From the NCBI GenBank assembly GCA_039105265.1, contig JAPFFF010000030.1:1674001-1738000 (forward strand): 64,000 nucleotides of DNA, read 5' to 3'. How positions within the stretch are numbered: position 1 is the first letter of the stretch; every line of letters starts with the position of its first letter. The DNA is from Tritrichomonas musculus. Its lineage: Eukaryota > Parabasalia > Tritrichomonadida > Tritrichomonadidae. The notes below the pieces were generated by a model. The model searched no databases and was not told the DNA's origin. It saw only the letters and a program-made list of their open reading frames with translations. A program made the translations under genes and the position numbers. Shown in pieces: positions 19,643 to 28,846 of this stretch.

Positions 19643-19821
19643 AATTTGATAATGATACACATCATTTTGTTTATGAAAGCAAATGCTATCCTTTCGAAAA
19701 TGATGTTTATCATATTTCATTTTTTATCATTTCATTTAATGATTCGATTATTCATTTGATTTGTCTATCAAATAAAATGTCTATTTGGAAAATTTTACTT
19801 TGTCTTATTTTTTTTGAATAA
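19636..19821 (+). pseudogene. N-terminal fragment of a third BTB/discoidin copy
   Basis: MPKFDNDTHHFVYESKCYPF aligns with MPNKKVIRSQKEFPDTHCFI..NKRYPF of the flanking genes: the same spacing and an HxFxYExKxYPF core. After about 30 residues it diverges and enters the left end of duplication unit 2. A divergent, truncated paralogue that was at the site before the tandem duplication landed. Confidence 0.65.
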
Positions 19822-19872
19822 ATAAATGGCCGCTTGAAATTTTCCAAATTTATAAATAAAAAAATAGGTTTG

Positions 19873-21834
19873 ATGCCAAACAAAAAGGTTATTCGAAGTC
19901 AGAAAGAATTCCCTGATACACATTGTTTCATTTATGAAAACAAACGATATCCTTTCAAAATAAACTTTTTTAATCTTTCGTCAAATTATTTTTTAAGGAA
20001 TTCAGAAGAAATTGAATACAAAGAAGATATAGATCTTATTGAAGAATATATCGGGGAAAAGCTAAATATTCAAGAACAAACGATCGTTTCTTTTATCAAG
20101 TATTTTCAACATGAAGAAATCACAGTTGACAATGAAAATGCTCTTGGACTTCATTTTCTATCAAAGAAATACGAAATTGAAGAATTAACAGAATCTACTA
20201 GAGAATACATTTTAAGTAATTGTGAAGAATTAGCGATCCAAATTCTTTCAATTTGTGAATACGACAGTTCACTGCAAGACGATACATATGAAGATATTAT
20301 TTGTCACAACCTGAGCCAATACATCAAAAAAGAAGAACTTTTAAGTCTTCCAGTTTTTAAACTACACCGAATAATGAGCAAGTATTCAAAGCTTGAGTCA
20401 GCTGAAGTGACATGTAAAGAAATGAACGACTTGATTTTGAATAAGATTGAAAAGGATGGCCGAGAAGCATCAGTACTTCTTTCATTTGCACGTTTTGATT
20501 CAGAAAACATTGAAATCATTGAAACACTTTTTGAACAATATTCAAAGAAAGTTGATCTTTCATTCATTGACGTTTCCATTTTATCGACTTTTATAGAAAT
20601 GAAGAAGAGACAAGAGAAAGAAAAAGAAGAACTGTCAAGAGCAAATTTGCGATTGCAAAGAGAGAATGAAGAGAAAGATAGAATAATTTCTTCTCTTGAA
20701 TCAAAACTTGAGTTTCAAGAAAGGACTTCAGAGATTGAAATGAGAAATAAAAATGAAGAAATCTCATCACTTGAAAAACAAATTTCGAGAAGCAAGAAAG
20801 AACAAGAAGATAAAATCATATCATTGAGAAGCGAAATTGAAGAAATTGAAAGGGACAAAGACGAAGAAATTTCATCATTGAAAAATCAGATTCTTGTTTC
20901 AAGCAGAAGATATTTCAGAGCAGAAATGAGCAAGGAAGGCCCAGGAATTCTGAGTGAACTGAAAACCAAAGAGAAAACTCCATTCGACAGACTCTTCATC
21001 GCATCTAAATCATCATCTGACATCTACAACCTCCTTCTTCCTCACACTGACGATTACTTTGGCACAACCAATGATGGAGATTTCTTCATTGAATTTGAAC
21101 TTGAGGCGGCAGTCACGATCAGTGGCGTCAGAATATTTTCTTCTGATAGAAGTTTTCCTAAGTCATTTGACATTTCGGTTGAAGGTGAAACAGTGAAATC
21201 AGTTGGAGAAGCGAGAGAACTGAATAGTGAACACAAAGACATGACAGTCAGCTTTGCACCAATTCGAGGCAGAAAAGTTCGCTTCACACAGACAGGACCG
21301 AACTGGGACGATGGCACCAATGGTCTACGCATCAAAGGAATTGAACTCTTATCAACAGACTCGAAGTATTCAAGAGGAATCTTTGCGACACTTGTTGGGG
21401 AGAGTGAAAACGAAGACCCGCACAAGTGTCCAGTCACCATTTCTGCTTCATGTTTTGACTTCAACAGTTTCCACTCACTCAATGCAGAACACAATATTAG
21501 CACTTATCCTAGAGAAAATTCGTGGTTTCAAGTTGAGCTGACACGAGGAACAGCTGTTCTTAACGGTTTCAGACTCAAGAGGTGTAGTACAGGCAAGCTG
21601 AGGAGCTACAAAGTGATTTGCACAGATGACTCGAGTAAGCCAGAATCGTCATGGACGACGCTGATCGAAATTAACGAGGAGACAGAAAACGAACATGAAC
21701 AGCTTGACATCTATGAATTTGCACACCCAAGTCCGCCAACGAGAATTGTGAGACTCGTTCAAACAGGAAAAAACTGGAGTGATAACTTACGTTTAAGATT
21801 TTTCCATTTTGATCTGTTTGGTGAATATTTCTAA
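19873..21834 (+). CDS. BTB-BACK-coiled-coil protein with two discoidin domains, copy 2
   Basis: 653 residues from ATG at 19873. Same domains as copy 1: BTB, BACK, coiled coil, two F5/8 type C domains. By eye, residues 1 to about 290 are identical to copy 1 and the DNA there differs only at a few silent sites. From the end of the coiled coil onward about 24 amino-acid changes occur, clustered in short stretches such as FIASKSSSDIYNLL against FVASQSSNDIYTLL, GTTNDGDFF against GTTNFGDSF, and WDDGTNGL against WDKGNHFL. These lie in positions expected to form discoidin loops. Both copies are intact, so both may be functional with different binding surfaces. Confidence 0.87.
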   Translation: MPNKKVIRSQKEFPDTHCFIYENKRYPFKINFFNLSSNYFLRNSEEIEYKEDIDLIEEYIGEKLNIQEQTIVSFIKYFQHEEITVDNENALGLHFLSKKYEIEELTESTREYILSNCEELAIQILSICEYDSSLQDDTYEDIICHNLSQYIKKEELLSLPVFKLHRIMSKYSKLESAEVTCKEMNDLILNKIEKDGREASVLLSFARFDSENIEIIETLFEQYSKKVDLSFIDVSILSTFIEMKKRQEKEKEELSRANLRLQRENEEKDRIISSLESKLEFQERTSEIEMRNKNEEISSLEKQISRSKKEQEDKIISLRSEIEEIERDKDEEISSLKNQILVSSRRYFRAEMSKEGPGILSELKTKEKTPFDRLFIASKSSSDIYNLLLPHTDDYFGTTNDGDFFIEFELEAAVTISGVRIFSSDRSFPKSFDISVEGETVKSVGEARELNSEHKDMTVSFAPIRGRKVRFTQTGPNWDDGTNGLRIKGIELLSTDSKYSRGIFATLVGESENEDPHKCPVTISASCFDFNSFHSLNAEHNISTYPRENSWFQVELTRGTAVLNGFRLKRCSTGKLRSYKVICTDDSSKPESSWTTLIEINEETENEHEQLDIYEFAHPSPPTRIVRLVQTGKNWSDNLRLRFFHFDLFGEYF

Positions 21835-22262
21835 CTTCACAATATAATTTAATTAAAAATATTTTTTTTCAAAAAACTTTGCATCTATGAGCTAAATTTG
21901 CTTATTATAACTCTTTAATTAGTTTCGACTTATTATTTTCATCTAAAAACATTCTTGATCAAACCTCAAAATTGAAATAATAAATGAAATAAAACATTCA
22001 TAAGCACCTAATACAGCATTGTTCTATGCAAGGGTGTAATATATAAATACTCTAGTATCATACAGTCAACTTTTATTCTAAAATAAAATTTGCTCAATAC
22101 AGAAATTTCTATGCATTTTGTAGCCAAATCAAATCAAAGACTTTGTCTACAGTAAAAAAGAAAAGAATGCAATGAAAAGAGTTATTTATTTTTATTTTTA
22201 TTTTATTCAATGATAAACTGAAAATAGAATAGATGATTGAAAAATATGAAATTGAATAGAAT

Positions 22263-22461
22263 TCAATTTCGTTCAATTTAATTCTGAACATCACTTCACT
22301 TTGATTTCTGGATGTTCATGAATGAAGTCTTCAACCAATTTCACAATCGCTGGCTTGCTCGCAATTTAACAGCTTCCGGGAATCCAAAACTGATCGCTTC
22401 CATGATCGGCGAGAAATTCTTCTCGCCAAGTCGTTCTGAATTAGTATGCGAAAATAAAAGT
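22263..22461 (-). pseudogene. Deleted remnant of the second ankyrin copy
   Basis: Carries the 3' end (EDFIHEHPE, VKLVEDF) joined straight to the segment with GFPEAV and SERLGEKNFSPIM of the ankyrin gene; about 490 internal bases are missing. It abuts the 3' end of the kinase gene at 22469. Confidence 0.75.
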
Positions 22462-22468
22462 AGAATTT

Positions 22469-24754
22469 TTAATAGATGTCACTGAATTTGGTATTATAAA
22501 TTCTCTCAAATTTGTGCATGGAAGAAACGGAAGAAGAAATTATTATTTGTGTTAAAGATGTGCATTTTTCAAAAACTTTACTTGGTATTACAGCTATTGC
22601 TGAATCTACAGTTACTTGTGAAACTTTTGAAATATTAATTTCTTTACTTATTTTGTCTGACAAAGTTGATAACACAATCATAAGTTTTATTTGATTATTC
22701 TTTTTGTTTTTAAAACAACGATTTAAAACATATGATATCAATTTCAGTGACTGAGATTGATAATGTATTTCAAGTGAAATTGATTTAAATTTACTTAATA
22801 ATGAATAAAAATCGGCTGATTTGAGTGCTTTGTTATAAAATAGCATTTCTGTTTTGTTTGGCTTTATAATGATATCTTCAAAGACATCTTGCATTTGCTT
22901 TTGATTGATCGAATGTTTATTAAATATGTTTGGAATACAACGTTTGACGAAAAATAACTGCACAATTGGTTTTAATCTTTGTAATTCTCTAAATTGATTC
23001 ATATATTTAAAAAGTGTCAACAAATTACTACTTTTTTGAAATCCTTTCTTAGATGATAAATTGAAATATTCAAAAGCTTTATTATCGTTCTTTTTGATTC
23101 CTTGTCCAATGAATAAAAGTTTGCCATACTCATACATGCTTTCTAAATCATTTAACTTTATTCCTTTTTCAAAATACTTCACGGCTTTTGAATATTTTTT
23201 ATTTGCTTTATAAATAAGAGCTTTCAATACTATTTTGTTCTTTTCATCAATTTGTTGGTTTTCTCGTAGAATTCTCTTCGCTTTATGTAGATCTTGTTGA
23301 ATAATCTTGCCTTTGATAAGATTCCTAATATAAAAAATAATTGATTCGGGATACTTGCTCTTTAATGATTTTTTTAAATATTCTTTTCCAAGTGCAATAT
23401 TATTTTGAAAATCATTTTTTCCTTCAATCAAAGACACAGCAACTTCAAATTGCTTTTTTGGATCATTTTCAGCTTCTTCAACTAGTTTTTTGCATGCTTC
23501 ACTCAGACTATTAATTTCATAAATTGAGAACGAAATGCTGTTGTCTATTTCTTCAATAATTTTTGAATTGTCTTCTTCTTCTTTGATTTTATGTGTTAAT
23601 TTGACTGGTTCAAACCGTTTTTCTAGTGAATCAATATCATTTAATAGAGAATCAATTTGCGTTTTAACTTCTTCTTTTTCTTTTTCTTCTTCTTCTTCAT
23701 AACTTTCAAATTCATCTGACATTTCTTCATCTTTGCTGATACTTGCTTTTTTAGCACTTTTGTTTCTTCCATGCGCTTTAATGAAGTCATCAAAATGAAT
23801 GAGATAATTCTTTGTATCAAATGAAGAACGGCAATGGTCAATATAATCAACATAATCATAAAACTCTGATTCATCAATTAAGTCATCAATGAAGTCATCA
23901 CTATTTTTCATTTCTTCAACAATTTGGGCAAAAGTTGGACGGTTTTCTGGCTCTTGTGACCAACACCTTTCTATGAGATCTCTGAAAAAATCAGGCACAT
24001 TATCATTTATTTGAGGGCGATAACCGTGACTTACCTTGTGAATAATGCCCATGACACTGAAATCTTTGAAAGGAGACTCAAGTGTGAATATTTCATAAAC
24101 AATGATAGAGAACGCATATACATCTGATGCCTGCGAATAATTTTCACTGAGAAAAATTTCAGGTGCCATATAAATTGGGGTCCCTTTCAGTCCTTTTTGT
24201 GACTGGATATTCATGCTTGCAGACAAGAACTCGTTTATTTTTGAAAGTCCAAAATCAGAGATTTTTGGATGAAGAAATTCATTGAGAAGGATATTTTGTG
24301 GCTTTAAATCACGGTGGATGATGTTGTGCGAATGAAGATACATCATTCCAATTGCGGTTCCATAAACAATGATCAACTTCTTGGTGTTGCTCCATTCATC
24401 TGGCGAAAGACCTGACTTTTCCATCTCTAGAATCTCATAAAGAGAGCCATTGGTGGCATATTCTGTTATAATTGTTGGAGTTGGATCTCCATCAAAGTCA
24501 GTTTGTGAGTAGCCGATAAATTTGAGAATCGATGGGTGATCGAGAAGTGACATTAAATTTATTTCACGAAAAAGTGCTTGCGTTTCTTTGTAATCTTTGT
24601 TTTCCTCATCAACCATGAAAAGGGATACTTTGGCTGCATAATATTTGCAATTTCTTTTATTTTTAACTAGGTAAACATTACTAAACGATCCACTCCCTAT
24701 TGAATACATTATCTTATATTTGTTGAGTTCGATAAACTTATATTGCTTTGACAT
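22469..24754 (-). CDS. Protein kinase with Sel1-like repeats and a short leucine-rich tail
   Basis: 761 residues. Kinase domain about 12-285 with all key residues: glycine loop GSGSFSNV (20-27), lysine in YAAKVS (K42), HRDLKPQN (H147-N154), DFG (167-169), MAPE (196-199). The type resembles the TKL-like kinases expanded in trichomonads. An acidic low-complexity linker with a run of E and K (about 330-395) leads to Sel1/TPR-like helices (about 430-615, e.g. SKAVKYFEKGIKLNDLESMY and YGKLLFIGQGIKKND). The end carries one BspA-like leucine-rich unit (IPSKVFEKCTSLTQIIISSS). No membrane segment: cytosolic signalling protein. Start supported by a TCATTTG initiator 13 bases upstream; stop overlaps TAAA. 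Closest relative in the window is the dead kinase at 8563. Confidence 0.93.
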   Translation of the reverse strand: MSKQYKFIELNKYKIMYSIGSGSFSNVYLVKNKRNCKYYAAKVSLFMVDEENKDYKETQALFREINLMSLLDHPSILKFIGYSQTDFDGDPTPTIITEYATNGSLYEILEMEKSGLSPDEWSNTKKLIIVYGTAIGMMYLHSHNIIHRDLKPQNILLNEFLHPKISDFGLSKINEFLSASMNIQSQKGLKGTPIYMAPEIFLSENYSQASDVYAFSIIVYEIFTLESPFKDFSVMGIIHKVSHGYRPQINDNVPDFFRDLIERCWSQEPENRPTFAQIVEEMKNSDDFIDDLIDESEFYDYVDYIDHCRSSFDTKNYLIHFDDFIKAHGRNKSAKKASISKDEEMSDEFESYEEEEEKEKEEVKTQIDSLLNDIDSLEKRFEPVKLTHKIKEEEDNSKIIEEIDNSISFSIYEINSLSEACKKLVEEAENDPKKQFEVAVSLIEGKNDFQNNIALGKEYLKKSLKSKYPESIIFYIRNLIKGKIIQQDLHKAKRILRENQQIDEKNKIVLKALIYKANKKYSKAVKYFEKGIKLNDLESMYEYGKLLFIGQGIKKNDNKAFEYFNLSSKKGFQKSSNLLTLFKYMNQFRELQRLKPIVQLFFVKRCIPNIFNKHSINQKQMQDVFEDIIIKPNKTEMLFYNKALKSADFYSLLSKFKSISLEIHYQSQSLKLISYVLNRCFKNKKNNQIKLMIVLSTLSDKISKEINISKVSQVTVDSAIAVIPSKVFEKCTSLTQIIISSSVSSMHKFERIYNTKFSDIY

Positions 24755-24761
24755 ATAGCAA

Positions 24762-24769
24762 TCAAATGA
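24762..24769 (-). promoter_or_regulatory. Initiator (TCATTTGA) of the kinase-Sel1 gene
   Basis: On the minus strand TCATTTGATTGCTAT precedes ATG; +1 at 24767 gives a 13-base leader. Fits TCA(+1)YW. Confidence 0.65.
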
Positions 24770-25141
24770 AAAATATTTTTTTGACCTATTATTTCACCTC
24801 AAAATTTTAATACAATTAGTACATTTAAAAAGTTATATCAGTTGATAAATATAATTTTCTCAAGAAAAACAAAAAAAGTAATGAAAAAAAATTATATATA
24901 ATTGATTATAATCATGCTATATATAAATATTAAATTATATACATATATCCTATTTATTTTGTGAGATAATGTCATTTATTATTAATTTTTTTATAATTAA
25001 AGATTTGGCTCGATTCATATAAAGCACACTTTTTTTAGAATGCGATATCTAACAATATATGTACATATAAACTTTTATTTTGACATTTATAATAAGTTAT
25101 TTTTAATACTGTTAAATATTCTTAGATATTTGGTTGGATTT
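24770..25141. other. Intergenic region, no gene seen
   Basis: AT-rich spacer between the 5' end of the kinase gene and the 3' end of the saposin gene. No repeat or frame noted. Confidence 0.5.
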
Positions 25142-25486
25142 CTATTCAAGGTCTGAACAATATCCCATTTTGGTGCAGGATGATGACGCTGGGACACCAT
25201 TTTTGGCGAGATATAAAAACACAGGGAAATATGTATCTGATATATAATTGCAAACTTCTAAACCTTTATCTGGAAAATCGCTACAAACATTTAGTAAGTT
25301 TGCTTGAATTTGATCATCGGAATATCCATAATTATTATAACGTATTAACGCAGAATTCAGAGTCAGACAAAGGTCGCACGCTGTTGTAAATTCATCATTT
25401 AAATTCTGGTTTTTCTTGCGCCTTGGAATTCTTCTTAAGCATGTTCCTGAATGAATTAAAGTAAAGATTAAAAAGATCGAAATCAT
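25142..25486 (-). CDS. Secreted saposin-like (SAPLIP) protein, amoebapore family type
   Basis: 114 residues. Residues 1-16 (MISIFLIFTLIHSGTC) form a signal peptide, followed by a basic stretch and one saposin B domain. Six cysteines at 37, 40, 68, 79, 104 and 110 show the CxxC...C-x10-C...C-x5-C spacing of the family, with the DDQI and YF(P)..L helices between. Trichomonads encode such pore-forming or lipid-binding SAPLIPs, as Entamoeba does with amoebapores; they act on membranes of prey bacteria or host cells. Function here is inferred from fold. Small intact gene with a clear initiator 7 bases upstream. Confidence 0.9.
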   Translation of the reverse strand: MISIFLIFTLIHSGTCLRRIPRRKKNQNLNDEFTTACDLCLTLNSALIRYNNYGYSDDQIQANLLNVCSDFPDKGLEVCNYISDTYFPVFLYLAKNGVPASSSCTKMGYCSDLE

Positions 25487-25487
25487 T

Positions 25488-25495
25488 ATAAGTGA
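25488..25495 (-). promoter_or_regulatory. Initiator (TCACTTAT) of the saposin gene
   Basis: TCACTTATAATG on the minus strand; +1 at 25493, leaving a 7-base leader. Good match to TCA(+1)YW. Confidence 0.65.
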
Positions 25496-26138
25496 TTATA
25501 AAGTTTTGAATAATATTTTTGAGTTTATTAAGATTTTTTATGTTTATTTCATTAATTTACTTTATAATTGAATTATAAAAATATATTTCTAAATAGTTGA
25601 TATTATTTATATATATAATTTTGAAATATAATAATATATCCGATGATAATGAGAAGATAATTATAAAAAAATCAATATTTCTTTTATCACAATTTACGAT
25701 ATAAAAATTTAAAATAAAAGACAATATAAAAAAATTTCCGATTGTATACCTGCATAAATATTGTTGACATACATTTTCTTTTAGTAAAAAAATTATTGAT
25801 TTTTATCCTCTTTTTTTTTTCTGAAAAAATAATATGTAAAGTTGTGAAAATATTAACATATATATTTAAAGATATCTTTTTATTTTTATTTATAAATAGT
25901 AATTTTTATTTTTAAAAATAATACATCAATAGATTTTTTAATAAATATAAATTTAAATAGTTTTTTTCTGGGATTAGAGCATATGTGGCCTTTTTTTATT
26001 GAATGAAGATTTCAATTGTGAACCAATGTTAAATAATAATATGCTGTAATTCAAGTTGAATAATAATGAAAAAAGATATTCAAAACTAAAAGAATACATT
26101 AAATATTTATTTTTTAAAAAATAAGTTTTAAATCAAAT
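25496..26138. other. Intergenic region, no gene seen
   Basis: Very AT-rich spacer. No open frame, repeat or RNA recognised. Confidence 0.5.
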
Positions 26139-27800
26139 TTAAAATGGAACAGTATAAGCAGAATTTGGAGCATCATTTGGTATGTTAGGATTACTATCTG
26201 CTGGCGAATATTGTGGTGGATAACTAGGATGAGAATCTCCTGATTGTTGTGGGTATAGAACTGCGTTATGGCTATCATTCAATGATTCATGACTTTGAGT
26301 ATTTAAATTATTGGCACTATTATTATTACTATTAGTTGTATTAATTTTATCATTAGATTCCTTCTTTTCTTTTTCTAAGTCTTCATCAGAGAGCTCTTTC
26401 TCCTCATTTTTATCAATGTTGTCTTTAAATGCATCGTCTTCATTGGTTAAAGAAACTTTACTATGTTGATCGTCATTAATATAAACAATTTTGGTGTTAT
26501 ATTTGTTTCTGCACTTAATGATAACTACTACAACAACTATAATTACAATGACCGCAACACAAACTGATACAATAATTATAATTAGCATTTTCTTTCTATT
26601 GTTTCTCTGAGCATTATCGTGATAATTTTCTGTTACAGTGATATCATTTGGAGCAATAACATTATATTTGCTAGTATCAGCATCGATATTGATTGATGGC
26701 TTTGTATTAAATTTGTCCCATTCTCCAGCTTTCCAGCTTTCCGTCCTAATTTCAATATTTTGCTTATCTGATGCTGTGAAACTAAAGCGGCTTTTTTCAG
26801 GTTCGTTAATGCTGATATTGATTCCAGGAAGATGATCATTTTCTGGGTCGAAACGATCTGTCAAATAAAGACTATAACGAGTAGTTGCAGATAAAGTTCC
26901 AATTGTTCTGAAACATGAAAATTCAACTTTAACTAAGTTTTCATAACAATCAGAATCTGGAAAAGGAGAATCTGATTCGGAATACTGTATTGTGACATGA
27001 TCTGAATCAAAAGATAATCTGAGAGTATTTTGACGTTCCCAAATAAGCCCAAATTGGTTAACGTCAATTAAATTAATATTCATTTGGTTATAAGTATAGG
27101 GATCAATTAACAAAGTTTCTGGTTTAATTTCAGAGGATTTGACTATGTTGCACTGGTAAAGATAAAGGTTTTCACAATCGACATCATCATCAATAAATTT
27201 GAGTTTTTGATTGAAAATGGCCAAAAAAGAAACTTTCTTTTTCATTTCACCTTCTATTTTGAGAATATTTGAATCTAACAAATTTTTGTTTTGATTACTA
27301 TTTTTGGATAGAAGTGTTGAAAGTTCACTGTTTTTTGATCCAGAATGAGCATCATATGATATTAATAACATGTTCTGGAATACATTAGAAATTTTTGCTA
27401 TAATAGAGTCAGCAATTTCTTTTGGATTATTGGAAAAACCATTAAAATCGGTTGAACTTGAAATATGAACAACCATTTTTTTTTTTAGATTTTCAAAATC
27501 AATTTCATCATCATAAACATTTATAACATCAATTAGAAGGAGTTCTGTTTCGGATTCAACTTTTCCCAATGCTTCATCAATATCGAAATCACCATATGTA
27601 CAGAAGAATCTTACAAAGGATTGAGTTATTTCTTTAGCTTCCTGCTTAGTAAAATGAGTATTTTTATATATTCCATCTTGAAAATAATTTGTTACTTGGG
27701 AATCAATACTTTTGCATTGTTTCCTACTGTTGTCATCATTGGCTAGTATATATGTAAATTTTGGAAGAGATGATATAAGAGATATATAAAGTAAGAGCAT
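26139..27800 (-). CDS. Type I membrane protein of unknown function
   Basis: 553 residues from the ATG at 27800; the frame opens at 27857, but TCATTTTTTTA lies just 17 bases before 27800 and that start begins a clean signal peptide (MLLLYISLISSLPKFTYILA). The ectodomain (about 20-405) holds a few cysteines, includes LTDRFDPENDHLPGIN, and matches no domain I know. One membrane helix follows (MLIIIIVSVCVAVIVIIVVV, about 405-430), then a basic stop-transfer KCRNKYN and a roughly 120-residue acidic, N- and S-rich cytoplasmic tail ending in a P/Y-rich segment (SYPPQYSPADSNP). The layout matches the giant protein at 34920: probably plasma-membrane, possibly adhesive or receptor-like, which is inference. 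Confidence 0.85.
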   Translation of the reverse strand: MLLLYISLISSLPKFTYILANDDNSRKQCKSIDSQVTNYFQDGIYKNTHFTKQEAKEITQSFVRFFCTYGDFDIDEALGKVESETELLLIDVINVYDDEIDFENLKKKMVVHISSSTDFNGFSNNPKEIADSIIAKISNVFQNMLLISYDAHSGSKNSELSTLLSKNSNQNKNLLDSNILKIEGEMKKKVSFLAIFNQKLKFIDDDVDCENLYLYQCNIVKSSEIKPETLLIDPYTYNQMNINLIDVNQFGLIWERQNTLRLSFDSDHVTIQYSESDSPFPDSDCYENLVKVEFSCFRTIGTLSATTRYSLYLTDRFDPENDHLPGINISINEPEKSRFSFTASDKQNIEIRTESWKAGEWDKFNTKPSINIDADTSKYNVIAPNDITVTENYHDNAQRNNRKKMLIIIIVSVCVAVIVIIVVVVVIIKCRNKYNTKIVYINDDQHSKVSLTNEDDAFKDNIDKNEEKELSDEDLEKEKKESNDKINTTNSNNNSANNLNTQSHESLNDSHNAVLYPQQSGDSHPSYPPQYSPADSNPNIPNDAPNSAYTVPF

Positions 27801-27811
27801 TTTTATTTTAA

Positions 27812-27819
27812 AAAAATGA
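27812..27819 (-). promoter_or_regulatory. Initiator (TCATTTTT) of the 553-aa membrane protein
   Basis: +1 at 27817 on the minus strand gives a 17-base leader to the ATG at 27800 and lies inside the longer frame, which argues against the upstream start at 27857. Confidence 0.7.
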
Positions 27820-28766
27820 AGTAAAATTTTAATGACGATAAATTTTTTTATACTCATATTACTTAATTAAATAATTACATTATATACTACATAACACTAA
27901 TAATAAAGCAGGTTTAGCAATTTTATATAATTATAAAAATCTTCTGAAAATTTTGGATCAAAATGTGGAAAATAATATAAAATTAATTCAATTGCTCATT
28001 ATATAAAAACTTTTTCAATATAGATTTTGAATGCTTTAAAAGTTGATTTATCTACCTTTTTCTCTCAAAAAGCCATTTTCAAAACCATCAGATTTTATAA
28101 TTTAATTGCATTTTATACTGAAATTCAACACACTTATTGATAATTTAAAAAGTAAAAACTTATAAAAATATCTTAAATAAGTTTTTTTTTAATTTACTTC
28201 ATTCAATGAGATATTACAAATCATATTTATTAATTTTCTTTTTGGATTATATTTTTACCATTTTATTTCTAAGTTTATAAATGCTATTCCTTGTCATTTT
28301 GTTAATCAGATCAATATGGCAAATTATAAATTGTAAAATATAATCAAAACTAAGCTTAGATCAATGTAAATCAAGAAAAATTCAAAAATAAAAATCATTT
28401 TTTTTTTTTTATATATAATATAACATAATGTGTAATTATATTTATTTTATTGTATTTTGCTTTATTCTAAAAGATAACATCATTTTAATACAAAATTTTA
28501 AAAAATAAGGCAAAACCTTTTTAAATATAAATCTGGCCTGAGAAAAAATAATCAAATATTTTTGAGGTTAATTGAATAATGATTTAGCCTTTATATGTAT
28601 AATTATCTTGAATTTTAAAAAAAGAAAAAGCAATTATTATTTTAAATTAATATTTTATTGATTTAAAAAGAAAAAAATCTTTGAATTAATCCTCAATTTT
28701 GCATAATTTAATAAAAACATTGATAAAACTTTTTATTTATAATTGAATTAAGTTTGAATTATTTTT
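27820..28766. other. Divergent intergenic region, no gene seen
   Basis: Shared upstream region of the membrane protein (minus) and the CHD gene (plus). It is AT-rich with a poly-T run near 28399. No further feature recognised. Confidence 0.5.
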
Positions 28767-28774
28767 TCACTTTT
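28767..28774 (+). promoter_or_regulatory. Candidate initiator (TCACTTTT) of the CHD gene
   Basis: TCACTTTTTC with +1 at 28769, a 78-base leader to ATG at 28847. It lies inside the longer frame that opens at TTG 28754. The leader is longer than at other genes here, so support is moderate. Confidence 0.45.
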
Positions 28775-28846
28775 TCTGAATATCTAATTGAATTTTTTGA
28801 AATTAAAAGAAATCTACCAAGAAAAAGAAAAAATTCTAAAATTTTT

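Larger units (their letters stand above)
19776..22462. repeat. Tandem duplication unit 2
   Basis: Direct repeat of 16117-19284 with the middle of the ankyrin part missing: bases corresponding to about 18697-19186 are gone, joining CTCGCA to ATTTAACAGC. The unit ends near 22462 where homology to unit 1 stops. Confidence 0.85.
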
